Below the pieces are notes generated by a model. That model saw only the letters and a program-made list of their open reading frames with translations, searched no databases and was not told the origin of the DNA. Source: Acinetobacter sp. ANC 4470 (GTDB lineage: Bacteria; Pseudomonadota; Gammaproteobacteria; Pseudomonadales; Moraxellaceae). Taken from it: a stretch of 64,000 nucleotides of DNA. Location of the stretch: assembly GCF_002135335.1 (NCBI RefSeq), contig NZ_NEGC01000002.1:186001-250000 (forward strand), read 5' to 3'. Within the stretch, counting starts at the first letter, position 1; the number at the start of each line of letters is the position of its first letter. Positions 8,897 to 18,037 of this stretch are shown piece after piece. Position numbers and translations under genes: made by a program.

Positions 8897-9835
8897 CTAT
8901 TCCAAACGTCCTTTCATACGTTCCAACCACACCTTTTTCGTTTGTGGTTTTATAAACAATGCCACAATTTCAGGATGAATCTGTTTAATTTTCGCTTCAA
9001 TTCTGTTGACGCATGCCTCAATTTCATCAGATTTCAAATCGTCTTCAAACTCTAAACTTAAAGATGCAAGCACTTGATGAGCACCCATCTGTTCAGTCAA
9101 AACACCATTAGCAGACAGAACAGCAATGTCTTCTTGTGCGATCAATAAGATATTATTGTGTAATTGTGGATCTGCAGTTTCACCTAGCAATAAGTCTTTG
9201 GTTTTTCGCGCCAATAAAATAGCAGAAACAGCCATCACAATACCAATGAATATAGAGGCAACACCATCTAACTCAGGAATATTTAACTTATGCGCCAAAT
9301 AAATCCCAATCAAGGCAATAAACAGACCACATAAAGCCGCAGTGTCTTCAAATAATACGGTAAAAGTGGTGGGATCTTTACTGCGACGGAAAGCTTCAAA
9401 ATAACCTTGTTGACCTTTGACCTGACGAAACACTTTTAACGCCACCAGCCACGATGACCCTTCACATACAATCGCAAGCGCTAAAACAATATAATTTAAG
9501 TTTGGATTGAGCATTTCTTCAGGGTGACGCACCTGCTGTATGCCCTGATAAATCGACACAATTGTACCCAATGTAAAGACCATCAGTGAAACAATAAAGG
9601 CCCAAAAATAAAGTTCACGCCCATAACCAAATGGATGTTTCGCATTGGCAGGCTGTTGTGATTTTTTCATGCCGTAAAGCAGTAAAATTTCATTCAGCGT
9701 ATCCACCACAGAGTGAATGGCTTCACTCAGCATAGCAGAACTATTGGTGATATATGCAGCGACAAATTTGACCAAAGCAATGGTTAAATTACCCAGTAAA
9801 GCTGCATAAAGCACCACTTTATTCGAATTAAACAT
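8897..9835 (-). CDS. Cation diffusion facilitator (CDF) family transporter
   Basis: This 312-residue inner-membrane antiporter probably exports Zn2+, Fe2+ or a related divalent cation. There are about six hydrophobic segments. Helix 2 carries the SEAIHSVVDTLNE motif and helix 5 a DGVASIFIG motif, the usual metal-site positions (HxxxD and DxxxS-type). The cytoplasmic C-terminal domain follows (about residues 215-312). The HPFGYGRELYFW block is typical of the SLC30A9-like branch. There is no metal-responsive regulator next door. Metal specificity cannot be read from the sequence. Confidence 0.87.
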   Translation of the reverse strand: MFNSNKVVLYAALLGNLTIALVKFVAAYITNSSAMLSEAIHSVVDTLNEILLLYGMKKSQQPANAKHPFGYGRELYFWAFIVSLMVFTLGTIVSIYQGIQQVRHPEEMLNPNLNYIVLALAIVCEGSSWLVALKVFRQVKGQQGYFEAFRRSKDPTTFTVLFEDTAALCGLFIALIGIYLAHKLNIPELDGVASIFIGIVMAVSAILLARKTKDLLLGETADPQLHNNILLIAQEDIAVLSANGVLTEQMGAHQVLASLSLEFEDDLKSDEIEACVNRIEAKIKQIHPEIVALFIKPQTKKVWLERMKGRLE

Positions 9836-10101
9836 TCAAATTGACCTTAGACCTATTGTGATCAAACACATCCATAAGGGTTCCCCCAGTATATTTATAG
9901 TAACGAAAGCATGGATCGTATGGTTTATCTTTTTTGTTGTTTTTAAAAGCGAATGTCAGTCAGTGAAGATGAGGAATTCATACGTCGGCCAAATTGTAGC
10001 CAAGACGTGCTCAATCTGTGATTTCGAAAATAGCGTATGCCAAATAACGTCATAGATAAACCTGCAATTTTGATAAATACAACATTAAACATACATAAAA
10101 A
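9836..10101. other. Intergenic region between CDF gene and hca operon end
   Basis: About 270 bases precede the terminator of the hca operon. The CDF promoter should lie at its left end. I see no gene, tRNA or repeat here. The short plus-strand frame at 9858-10055 has no ribosome site and an unconvincing composition. Confidence 0.4.
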
Positions 10102-10130
10102 AATAGACCTGTGCTGGGCACAGGTCTATT
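10102..10130 (-). terminator. Terminator of the hca operon
   Basis: A 13-bp perfect stem (AATAGACCTGTGC and GCACAGGTCTATT) has a 3-base loop. On the minus strand it is followed by seven Ts. It lies 20 bases past the hcaD stop. Confidence 0.93.
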
Positions 10131-10149
10131 CAAAATAACTTTATCAGTT

Positions 10150-11394
10150 TTAAGCAATTTTGCGTAAATCTTGTGCGACATCCAAATGCTTTTCCATTTC
10201 AAATGCCGTATTTTTACTGATCATTTTTTTCAAATGTCGCATTTCTTTGCCGGTATTGACGGTAATACCTGCAACAATTTGACCATCAGTCACACCATAC
10301 ATCACAAATGAGTTATCTGCACCCTTCGTTGCATCCATTTCACCACGGATATGCCATTCAGCCGCAGCCATATCACCGACAAATTGGACGTTAATATCCA
10401 GTTGATCGGTCCAGAACCACGCTGGATTGGCTTTCGGATGTTCCGCCCCCATCACATGACGCGCAAAAATCCCCGCTTGAAGGTTGGCATTTTCCCAAGT
10501 TTCAACACGGCGGTGATGACCACAGTCACGTAATTGAGTGGCGACATCACCTGCGGCATAAATGTCTGGATTTGACGTTTGACAATTTTGATTGACTTTA
10601 ATTGCCACATCCACATCTAAGCCAGCATCAATCGCCAGTTGCGCATTGGGTACAATGCCAATACCATAAACCACAGCATCGGCACGAAGTTCTTCACCAG
10701 AAGCCAAAGTGACTACAATTTCGTCGCCATCCTGCTTTTGATCCAGTCGGCAATTAGCGATTTGCGTTGCAAGACGAATATCGACACCTTTAGCACGATG
10801 CTGTTCAAGCAAAAACTCACTGAGGATAAGCGGTGAACAACGCCCCATCACCATCGAACCCATTTCAATTACGGTCACAGCACAATCTTTAAACCGTGCG
10901 CTTGATGCGAGTTCCAGACCAATTACCCCGCCACCGATCAAGATAATACGGCGACCTGCTTGTAGTACAGGGACTAAGGCTTGAGAGTCTTCAAGGTTAC
11001 GTAAGGTATAAACGTGTTTACCCAAAGCGTCAAAATTTGGCAAACGACGTGCAGCACCGCCTGTTGCAAGCAATAATTTATCGTAAGCAACAATGTCACC
11101 ATTTTTAAGCTCAATGCTGTGAGCATCGCTATTGATTTTCACCGCGCCATTGCCACGAATCATCTCAACATTCAAATCTGCCAGTTTTGGTGGTGACAAG
11201 ATTTCAATTTTAGTATCGCAAGGGTTGAAGATCACATCTTTAGACAACGGTGGACGCTCATAAGGCAGATGTGTCTCATCACCGACCAAAATGATTTTGC
11301 CTTGATATTTATTAGCACGAAGTTCTAAAATTGCGCTTGCACCAGCTTGACCAGCACCGACTATAACAATGCTTTCAATATGCGTTTGGCTCAT
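10150..11394 (-). CDS. hcaD: Ferredoxin-NAD+ reductase of 3-phenylpropionate dioxygenase (HcaD-like)
   Basis: This FAD/NAD-dependent reductase, about 414 residues, passes electrons from NADH to the HcaC ferredoxin. It shows an FAD-binding GAGQAGASA near the N-terminus, YERPPLSK, an NAD-binding GGGVIGLELA and a late YAAGDVA FAD motif. This is the order of class-III-type dioxygenase reductases. I prefer the ATG at 11394, because the AAGGA at the end of mhpB is well spaced for it. An ATG at 11403 abuts that site. It is the last gene of the hca operon, directly behind the broken mhpB, and ends at a strong terminator. A nonsense codon just upstream could reduce its expression through polarity. Confidence 0.9.
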   Translation of the reverse strand: MSQTHIESIVIVGAGQAGASAILELRANKYQGKIILVGDETHLPYERPPLSKDVIFNPCDTKIEILSPPKLADLNVEMIRGNGAVKINSDAHSIELKNGDIVAYDKLLLATGGAARRLPNFDALGKHVYTLRNLEDSQALVPVLQAGRRIILIGGGVIGLELASSARFKDCAVTVIEMGSMVMGRCSPLILSEFLLEQHRAKGVDIRLATQIANCRLDQKQDGDEIVVTLASGEELRADAVVYGIGIVPNAQLAIDAGLDVDVAIKVNQNCQTSNPDIYAAGDVATQLRDCGHHRRVETWENANLQAGIFARHVMGAEHPKANPAWFWTDQLDINVQFVGDMAAAEWHIRGEMDATKGADNSFVMYGVTDGQIVAGITVNTGKEMRHLKKMISKNTAFEMEKHLDVAQDLRKIA

Positions 11395-11406
11395 GTCCGT
11401 CATTCC

Positions 11407-12372
11407 TTAGTTTTTCAATTCTGCCGATACAATGCCAAAGCCAGCAATCCATTCACTAATTGCTTCATAGACTTGAGTCGTCATTTGGTATTCGCCCAAT
11501 TCAGACAATGCTGCAAATGCGGCAATCCATGAGCGAACCTCCTGACCACCACGACCACCGTCACGGCGAATATCGGCTTCAGTCATCGCCTCAATTGCAG
11601 CAAAATCAGCATTTTAAAAAGTTTCAAGTAAGGCAATATCCCATGCTGCATTTAAAGGCACGGCAACAGAGGTATCGCCTGCTGCCAATTTTTGCCCCAC
11701 AGCAATAATTTTGGCTTGACGCGCATGACGTGCCTCAGTGGATGGATTGCGTCCTGCAATTAGAAACTCTTCTACTTCAGGCGGAACTGAACCCAGTTGC
11801 GGTGTTGGCGGATCATGCGACAATCCCCCTGTGCCTAAAATCAACACCCGTTCATTTTCAAGATTCAGTGATTTGATGAACTGACCAATAGCACGACCTA
11901 AAGCAACCGTACGTTTAGTCGTTGGCATTGGTGCTGCTGCACCATTAATAAAGACTGGAATGGTTGGATAACGATCCAGTTGTCCACCACATAAAAAATG
12001 TAGCGGTTGAGTGACACCATGGTCGGCCTGCATACGGTAAGAATAAGCAACATCCACTCCTTCATCCAAGACACGACGCACTAAATTAATGGCTGTTTCT
12101 TCTGGCACATTAATCTTGTTGTTCTCTGCGCCATAATTCCAATCACCTGCGGCTGTGGCACGAATACCAACACAGAAACTTGGCATTAAGTCGTAAAAGA
12201 AACCGTTAAAATGGTCGGGTCCAAAAGTAATAATTAAAGTTGGATCAAAGGCTTTGACTTCAGCCGCCATTTTGTCAAATGCAGCACGAACGTTGATTTC
12301 CTGCTCTGCACGCTGTGGCGAAGCAAATTCCATGAGTGGGCTATGTGAAGCACAAATCAGTTTAACGGTCAT
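11407..12372 (-). pseudogene. mhpB: 2,3-dihydroxyphenylpropionate 1,2-dioxygenase (MhpB-like), interrupted by in-frame TAA
   Basis: This gene should encode the class III extradiol enzyme that opens the ring of 2,3-dihydroxyphenylpropionate. The start MTVKLICASHSPLM (ATG 12372, GGAG upstream) has the family's HSPL. PDHFNGFFYD and SYRMQADHG match MhpB metal and active-site segments. After 252 codons the frame hits TAA at 11614-11616. The same frame then continues for 68 codons with clear MhpB C-terminal sequence (RSWIAAFAALSE, EWIAGFG) up to TAA at 11407-11409. The full length, about 320 residues, matches the 314 of E. coli MhpB. The simplest reading is one substitution, AAA to TAA, with no frame change. 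The truncated product lacks about 70 residues and may be inactive; a sequencing error is possible. Confidence 0.85.
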
Positions 12373-12503
12373 ATGTGACTCCGAAATTGAAATATCTGCT
12401 AAAAATACAGTTACCAAGTTAATCCTTTAGCAAATGACTTAAATCGTTATGAAATGCTGTCGAATTAAATATAGAGTTCACAATGCTATTCATTATCTTG
12501 GTT

Positions 12504-12645
12504 GGCGACATGGATGTCGCCGTTGGGTGAAGGTTTCAGGGATGAACCTCTCACCCAACAAGGGATTTTTGTTACCTTACGCAGTACACTGCTCATCCTT
12601 CAAAAGTAAGGCAATGCCTACGCAAAACCATACAAACTTTTGAAG
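12504..12645. repeat. Palindromic element inside the hca operon
   Basis: Three hairpins follow one another in a 340-base gap between hcaB and mhpB, where operon genes elsewhere nearly touch. GGCGACAT and ATGTCGCC (12504-12521) come first. Next is TTGGGTGA with inner AGGTT, paired with AACCT and TCACCCAA (12523-12558). Last is CTTCAAAAGT with ACTTTTGAAG (12598-12645). It looks like a small non-autonomous palindromic insertion. No transposase or clear target duplication was seen. Confidence 0.7.
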
Positions 12646-12712
12646 TTATTTATGGCTGTACCTTATTTACTTTAAATCTAGGCTGATTAAAAATAAGATA
12701 CTAACGCTAAAA

Positions 12713-13528
12713 TTACTCGTCAAAAAAACCTGCACGCGGTTGACGTAAACCACGGATTCCAAGACCACATTCGGCATTAATTAAAACACCAGTCAGTGGA
12801 CGGTTGTTTTGACGCGATGCCAACAGGACGTATGAACCCGTCATGTCTTCAGGTTCTGGTAAGAAATTTAACGGCATACCACGAGCAATCTTTTCAGGGT
12901 CACGCGCATCGAGCAGACCCAAATTTTCCTGACCGAGTGATGCAGCCCCTTTGATATTGACATTCATACCCGACGGCGCGACTGCATTCACTCGTACTTT
13001 AGGCGCAAGTTCATAAGCCAATTCTTTCATCACGCCTACACCTGCATGCTTAGAGGCTGTATATATGGGGCCTCCGCCTGCCGAGTACAAAGCTGAATTA
13101 GACAAAGTAAATATGATCGACCCTTCAGAAGCTATCAATGCATCCAGAGCAGCCTTAGCCCCCAAAATAAGTGATTTGGTATTAATGCCCATGATTTCAT
13201 CAAAGGCTTTTTCTAACTGCTCACCTGAAGTATTGACGATATCTGCGTAATGATCCCAAATACCAGCATTACCGATGAAGCAATCCAGCTTACCAAAATG
13301 TTCAACCGTGGCTTGAACAGCATGGACATTGTCCGCGTAGTTGGCCACATCACCCGCAATTGCAAGAATGCGGTCACCAAAGTGTTCTTGCAAAGCATCC
13401 ACTTTAGCTTGTGAACGCTGAAGGACCGCAACCTGTGCGCCTTCCTCCAAGAAACGCTCGACCAAAGCCCAGCCTAAGCCTGAACCGCCACCAGTAATAA
13501 GTGCAACTTCTCCTTGTAGCCAACCCAT
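12713..13528 (-). CDS. hcaB: cis-3-(phenylpropanoid) dihydrodiol dehydrogenase (HcaB-like)
   Basis: This 271-residue short-chain dehydrogenase oxidises the cis-dihydrodiol made by the dioxygenase to 2,3-dihydroxyphenylpropionate (or the cinnamate analogue), reducing NAD+. The NAD motif GGGSGLG is near residue 13. GKLDCFIGNAGIWDH and a YTASKHA catalytic Tyr-Lys motif are visible. The match to E. coli HcaB runs along the whole length, including the NNRPLTGVLINAE tail. The start has GGAG upstream and follows hcaC by 2 bases, so it is part of the operon. Confidence 0.93.
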   Translation of the reverse strand: MGWLQGEVALITGGGSGLGWALVERFLEEGAQVAVLQRSQAKVDALQEHFGDRILAIAGDVANYADNVHAVQATVEHFGKLDCFIGNAGIWDHYADIVNTSGEQLEKAFDEIMGINTKSLILGAKAALDALIASEGSIIFTLSNSALYSAGGGPIYTASKHAGVGVMKELAYELAPKVRVNAVAPSGMNVNIKGAASLGQENLGLLDARDPEKIARGMPLNFLPEPEDMTGSYVLLASRQNNRPLTGVLINAECGLGIRGLRQPRAGFFDE

Positions 13529-13530
13529 GA

Positions 13531-13857
13531 TTACTCTCCTGCCATTTCTACGAACAATTGACCATCTTCAACAATCACAGAGAATGTTTTGATTGGATCA
13601 GTTGCTGGTAGGCACAATGCTTCACCTGTTTTTAAGCAGAACCGTGCTGAATGCAATGGACATTCAACCGTGCCATCATCTTCAAGATAACCTTCAGACA
13701 TTGATGCATTACCATGTGAACAACGGTCATTCATGGCAAAGAACTCACCACCATTGTTGAATACTGCAAGTGCTTCAATCCCATTTATGCCGCAATCTAC
13801 TTTTAGCGCTGCGCCTTCGTCTAATTCGCCAATTTGGCAAACAAAAATCTTATTCAT
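13531..13857 (-). CDS. hcaC: Rieske ferredoxin of 3-phenylpropionate dioxygenase (HcaC)
   Basis: This 108-residue electron carrier links HcaD to the terminal oxygenase. The Rieske [2Fe-2S] ligands are Cys46, His48, Cys66 and His69 (CSH and CPLH). The RCSHGNASMSEGYLEDD block is practically that of E. coli HcaC. It overlaps the hcaF stop by one base and is followed by hcaB after 2 bases, so translation is coupled. Confidence 0.95.
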   Translation of the reverse strand: MNKIFVCQIGELDEGAALKVDCGINGIEALAVFNNGGEFFAMNDRCSHGNASMSEGYLEDDGTVECPLHSARFCLKTGEALCLPATDPIKTFSVIVEDGQLFVEMAGE

Positions 13858-14375
13858 TAGAAGAACACACTCAGGTTATGTGAGTTATAAGTCACTTGAT
13901 CTAAGGTAATTTTACGGTTGAAAATTTGGAAGCCGAGGCCATCTTCAACTTGACGTAATTTGTCATGACGCTTACCGCAGTAGATCGTTACGTCTTTCTC
14001 TTTTTGTGTACGGTACAACAAGTACGTAACATACACGTCGTACTCGCCTTCCACATCAGTCGGCTCTACAATCACGTTCGACACCATATGTGTGGTTCGT
14101 GAAGGCGGCTCTTCAGCCCATGCCATACCTGTTTCAAGACGCGCAACACGGCGTTCCAGCAAATCTTTGCTATCGTTAAATACCCAAGTGGTTGGTGGTT
14201 CAACTGAACGACGACGGTCACGAGTTTGTGCATTGGGCGTAGTACGTAAAGTATAAGAAATATCATCAGCGAGTACGGCTAACCAATCACGGAATTTCCA
14301 GTCATCCAGTAATTTTGCCTCTGCATAGAGAAACTGGCTGATATCGTGATGAAGTTCTAAACTGATCTGGCTCAT
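13857..14375 (-). CDS. hcaF: 3-phenylpropionate dioxygenase beta subunit (HcaF)
   Basis: This 172-residue small subunit of the ring-hydroxylating dioxygenase has a SnoaL/NTF2-like fold and pairs with the alpha subunit. Typical beta-subunit features are [21 protein letters not shown] near the N-terminus (about 20 residues) and [14 protein letters not shown] in the middle. It overlaps the 3' end of hcaE by 4 bases and hcaC by one base, indicating translational coupling in the operon. Confidence 0.93.
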   Translation of the reverse strand: MSQISLELHHDISQFLYAEAKLLDDWKFRDWLAVLADDISYTLRTTPNAQTRDRRRSVEPPTTWVFNDSKDLLERRVARLETGMAWAEEPPSRTTHMVSNVIVEPTDVEGEYDVYVTYLLYRTQKEKDVTIYCGKRHDKLRQVEDGLGFQIFNRKITLDQVTYNSHNLSVFF

Positions 14376-15739
14376 TTTATGAGCTCCTTCTCATATTGGT
14401 CAGCGGCTTTTTCTACCTCTTCCCATGTTTCATGGGTCAACAAGTCTGCCCAACGACGGTATAAGCCACGTGCGGCAGTTTCAGAGAAAATGTAGTTGGT
14501 GATCCCAGGGATACCATCTTCACGTTTTTTCTCGTTACCTAAGCCCATTTCCATAATCAGTTTGTTATTACGTGCTTTATAACCGCGTAATACTTTTTGA
14601 ATCTCAATCCAGTTTTCAGAGTCATCTTGCTCTAAGAAACCTGCGGGACCAAAAGCACGCGTTGCAGAACGTTCAAAGGCTTCTTTCACGTCTTGCGAGG
14701 CTTCAGCATCGGCTATACAAAATGCCCAGACTTCAGTTTTGTTAGGACCTCGTGGGTGCCATACGCGAAGTGTCGCAGTACCGTTCAACCAAGACATGGT
14801 TGGGAACATGTTGTTGTGACCCGCCAAACGTAATGCACGCGTTTCGCCCAAGCGTTCCTTTACTTCCTCAAAAGTTTCACGGAAGTAATTGGCTACCTCA
14901 CCGTCTACCCATACATTTGCATCGGGTTTTTCAGTAAAGAAGAAGCCTGAACCATGACCACGCGCGCCGTATTGGATCGCATCTTTAGCCGTTTCCCATA
15001 CTGGTCGTGCTGTTTGTGCAGCGCCTAATTTTTTAGAGCCTTCATCATCTGGTTTTGCACCCAAAACTTGGATTGCAGATGCGTGAGAGAACAAGGCATG
15101 ATATTGATCCGATGCAAACTGTTCCGCTGCAAATTTCCAGTTACATTCGATTTCCCACTTATGCACACCACCAATGATCTCCGTACCACCCGAACGACGA
15201 TCAACGACACCATCAAGGTACCAAGCAATGTCGCCCATGTATTCGATTAAATCAGGTGTGGTTTCATCCCAACAGCCAAAGATTAAGCCCTTATAAGACT
15301 CAACACGATTCACCTCAACCAGCCCCCATTTCTCTTTGCATGCACCTTGTGGGAAGGCACGATCTTCTAGTGGAATGTCTTTGAGTGAACCATCAACACC
15401 GTAAGACCAACCATGGTATGAGCAAGTAAATGCACGCGTATTACCACAGTCTGCAAAGCTCACACGCATAGAGCGATGACGGCATTGGTTTAAAAATGCT
15501 TTGATTGAGCCCTCTTTTTGACGCGCCACAATAATCGGGTCTTCGCCCATATAAGTATTGAAAAAGTCACCCGCTTTAGGAATTTGGCTTTCATGACAAA
15601 GGAATAACCAAGTACGACCAAAAACGCGTTCAAGCTCTAATTCATATAAATCTGGATCGGTATAAATATATGGCGAGATACGTCCATTTTGTGCATCGAC
15701 TAAAGCGTCAATTTCGCGCACATCAATTTTTCCATTCAT
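14372..15739 (-). CDS. hcaE: 3-phenylpropionate/cinnamate dioxygenase alpha subunit (HcaE)
   Basis: This 455-residue terminal oxygenase subunit adds both atoms of O2 to the ring of 3-phenylpropionate or cinnamate. The Rieske ligands are Cys86, His88, Cys106 and His109. The mononuclear iron site shows Asp211, His214 and His219 in the form DxxHxxxxH. I chose the ATG at 15739 (MNGKID), which has GGAGAG 6-7 bases upstream; an ATG ten codons earlier lacks a ribosome site. It is the first gene of the operon and faces hcaR across a 282-base A+T-rich region. The substrate is inferred from the neighbouring HcaB/HcaC/HcaR-like genes; related biphenyl or benzoate enzymes share the motifs. Confidence 0.93.
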   Translation of the reverse strand: MNGKIDVREIDALVDAQNGRISPYIYTDPDLYELELERVFGRTWLFLCHESQIPKAGDFFNTYMGEDPIIVARQKEGSIKAFLNQCRHRSMRVSFADCGNTRAFTCSYHGWSYGVDGSLKDIPLEDRAFPQGACKEKWGLVEVNRVESYKGLIFGCWDETTPDLIEYMGDIAWYLDGVVDRRSGGTEIIGGVHKWEIECNWKFAAEQFASDQYHALFSHASAIQVLGAKPDDEGSKKLGAAQTARPVWETAKDAIQYGARGHGSGFFFTEKPDANVWVDGEVANYFRETFEEVKERLGETRALRLAGHNNMFPTMSWLNGTATLRVWHPRGPNKTEVWAFCIADAEASQDVKEAFERSATRAFGPAGFLEQDDSENWIEIQKVLRGYKARNNKLIMEMGLGNEKKREDGIPGITNYIFSETAARGLYRRWADLLTHETWEEVEKAADQYEKELIK

Positions 15740-15910
15740 GAAAAGCTCTCCTGTGACCGACAACGGCACAACGTAAATAGACTCAACTTTTCATCGATAA
15801 TGGATATTTAGATGGTTTTGGTGAAATATTTTTTTTGTTTCAATTAAGATATTTTATGGATTATTCACAGCATTTTTTCTTATATTCAAATGGTCATGAA
15901 AAATTAAAAA

Positions 15911-15929
15911 CCATTTATTTTCTAAATGG
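15911..15929. promoter_or_regulatory. Inverted repeat in the hcaR-hcaE interval, candidate HcaR operator
   Basis: CCATTTA and TAAATGG flank TTTTC, giving a 19-base palindrome. It lies between the divergent hcaE and hcaR starts, about 93 bases ahead of hcaR and 172 ahead of hcaE. LysR-type regulators usually bind such dyads. The role is inferred from position. Confidence 0.5.
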
Positions 15930-16021
15930 CAGAATCACCTTCACGGCATAGTTGTTTATAGATTATACTCTTGCCAAATTATAGTAAGACATTTTTTGGA
16001 TTACTCATTGGACTAGATTAT

Positions 16022-16921
16022 ATGGAATTACGACACCTAAGATATTTTATTACCGTTGCAGAAGAACTTAACTTTAGTAAAGCGGCGTTAAAGCTTTATA
16101 CTGCCCAACCCTCTTTAAGTCAGCAAATTAAAGACCTAGAAGAAGATGTTGGCGTACAACTGCTCTATCGTACCAAACGCAAAGTTGAACTGACGGAAGA
16201 AGGTGCCGTATTTCTAGAGCAAGCGCGTTTAACATTGGCTCAAGCAGACAAAGCCGTTGCTATGGCGCGCCAAGTCTCACAAGCCAAGCAGCAAATGTTG
16301 CGTATTGGTTTTGTTCCTGTTGCAGAGATGAAAATCTTTCCTTATGTGTTACCCAATTTACGGGTACAAAACGCCGATTTTAAAATCGAATTACTTAGTC
16401 TCAATAATACTGAGCAAATGAAGCTGTTAAAGAAAGGCGATTTGGATGCTACTTTTACTCGTCAGAATTTAAACAGTGATGAAATAGAAAGCTTATTTGT
16501 ACTTCGTGAACCGTTACTCTTTCTTTTACCGGAAAATCATCCTTTAGCAAAATATGAACGAATCCCAGTTAAGGCATTGAATAATATTGATTTTATCATT
16601 CCTGCTGCGGAACAATCTCTGACACTCCACAATACCATTCTAGATTTTGCCAAAACCAACGGTATTGAATTTAATATTGTACAAAAAGCCGATAATATCT
16701 TGTTTAATATCAACTCAGTTGGCATGGGTTTAGGTTGCACCATCTTACCCGGCTACGTTGCACCATTGACCATGGACAATACGGTCATTCGCGCTCTTGA
16801 TGTTGAACTGCCGCATTTGGACTTGTACGTCAGTTACCATAAAAACAGTAGTTCTATCGCAGTTCATAAATTTGTTGAACTACTCACCCGCGTGTTTTAT
16901 CTAAATATCAATCGTGATTAG
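16022..16921 (+). CDS. hcaR: LysR-type activator of the hca operon (HcaR)
   Basis: This 299-residue LysR-family protein has the N-terminal winged helix MELRHLRYFITVAEELNFS, with QPSLSQQIKDLE as recognition helix, then the periplasmic-binding-like effector domain. Conserved stretches such as IGFVPVAEMK and NSVGMGLGCTILPGY resemble E. coli HcaR (GFVPSAE, NLVGMGLGVTLIPGY). I chose the ATG at 16022, the standard LysR start, over an ATG 17 codons upstream. It is divergent from hcaE and probably activates it with phenylpropionate or cinnamate as inducer, by analogy with E. coli. A terminator follows. Confidence 0.92.
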   Translation: MELRHLRYFITVAEELNFSKAALKLYTAQPSLSQQIKDLEEDVGVQLLYRTKRKVELTEEGAVFLEQARLTLAQADKAVAMARQVSQAKQQMLRIGFVPVAEMKIFPYVLPNLRVQNADFKIELLSLNNTEQMKLLKKGDLDATFTRQNLNSDEIESLFVLREPLLFLLPENHPLAKYERIPVKALNNIDFIIPAAEQSLTLHNTILDFAKTNGIEFNIVQKADNILFNINSVGMGLGCTILPGYVAPLTMDNTVIRALDVELPHLDLYVSYHKNSSSIAVHKFVELLTRVFYLNINRD

Positions 16922-16953
16922 GCCATTTACTCACTTTCTTTTTTAAATTAAGC

Positions 16954-16990
16954 ACACCATTATTTTTTTGATAAATGATGGTGTCTTTTT
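16954..16990 (+). terminator. Terminator of hcaR
   Basis: ACACCAT and ATGGTGT enclose an A+T-rich loop and are followed by CTTTTTTT. Confidence 0.8.
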
Positions 16991-17021
16991 TTACCTATTT
17001 TTATCTTTATTTTGTACTGCA

Positions 17022-17035
17022 AAGACTTAAGTCTT
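17022..17035. repeat. 14-bp perfect palindrome upstream of the DUF1345 gene
   Basis: The palindrome is AAGACTTAAGTCTT. The half ACTTAAGTCT recurs at 17133, and TTTAAGTCTTT recurs at about 19048, ahead of the mhpC-like gene. These may be sites for one regulator. No regulator is identified. Confidence 0.35.
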
Positions 17036-17205
17036 AGACTATTTATTGATGATAAAGCCCTTCTTAATGGGAAATAACGTATAACTTTTCTTCTATTAAC
17101 TTATAAAAATATATCATAATCAAAAAATTACAACTTAAGTCTAATAAACTCACCGCTGTATTATTAAAATTTTAATAAAAAATAAAGACAGACATAGAGA
17201 GCATT

Positions 17206-17883
17206 ATGAAAATACACTCACTGCATCGGATCAAGATAGGTGTTCAATACCACCCTTATTTTTTTATCATCTTTCCATCCATCGCAGTGTTGTATTATTT
17301 TTTACAATGGCTGACCCAATGGAGTTGGTCTAGCTGTCTTTTAATCAGTTGGAATGTCTCAATTTATAACTATTTATTCTTAACCATAAAAAAACTATGG
17401 CGCACAGATCATGCGCATATTTTACAGCGAGCACTGCAACAAGATGCCAGTAAATGGATTATTTTACTGCTGGTCGTCATGACATTAATCATGTGCTTTA
17501 TTGCTATTATTATTGAAATTTATCACTTACCCGCAGATCCCACCATTCGAACAGGGCACTTAATTTTATCCATCCTGACTATTATTTCTGCTTGGTTCTT
17601 TATGCATACCATCTTTGCTATTCATTATGCGCATGACTTTTATTTGGCATTGGAAAAACATCAAGACGGCGGCTTAGATTTCCCCAAATCACCGCAACCA
17701 ACCTATCCCGACTTTTTATATTTTAGTTATGTAATTGGCACGTCTGCTCAAACGGCAGATGTCTCAGTGACCAGCCAATCTATGCGAGTGTTGAACACTT
17801 TACACCTGATCTTGGCATATGGATTTAACACCACTATTTTGGCTATCAGTATCAATGTCGCAGCCAGTTTCATTATGGCTTAA
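17206..17883 (+). CDS. DUF1345 family membrane protein
   Basis: This 225-residue protein has about five hydrophobic segments. It carries the DUF1345 block HYAHDFYLALEKHQDGGLDFP, followed by YPDFLYFSYVIGTSAQTADV (positions about 144-186). The function of the family is unknown. It stands alone inside the catabolic island, on the opposite strand to mhpC and hcaE, and may be unrelated to the pathway. The GAGAG-like site upstream of ATG 17206 is acceptable. Confidence 0.82.
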   Translation: MKIHSLHRIKIGVQYHPYFFIIFPSIAVLYYFLQWLTQWSWSSCLLISWNVSIYNYLFLTIKKLWRTDHAHILQRALQQDASKWIILLLVVMTLIMCFIAIIIEIYHLPADPTIRTGHLILSILTIISAWFFMHTIFAIHYAHDFYLALEKHQDGGLDFPKSPQPTYPDFLYFSYVIGTSAQTADVSVTSQSMRVLNTLHLILAYGFNTTILAISINVAASFIMA

Positions 17884-17984
17884 AGTCAAACTCATCTTAT
17901 CCCCCAAATAAATTACATCAGGACATGTGGTCTGCTGAACAAAAGAGCTTATACAAATAGTGGGTCGACATGGATTTCAAAAAA

Positions 17985-18010
17985 TAAAAAAGGATGGCAA
18001 AAGCCACCCT
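17985..18010 (-). terminator. Terminator of the mhpC-like gene
   Basis: On the minus strand an AGGGTGGC/GCCATCCT stem (with one G-U pair) and a TTTT loop are followed by TTTTTTATTTT. Confidence 0.85.
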
Positions 18011-18037
18011 CTTTTTTTATCACTAAATTCAAGCAGA

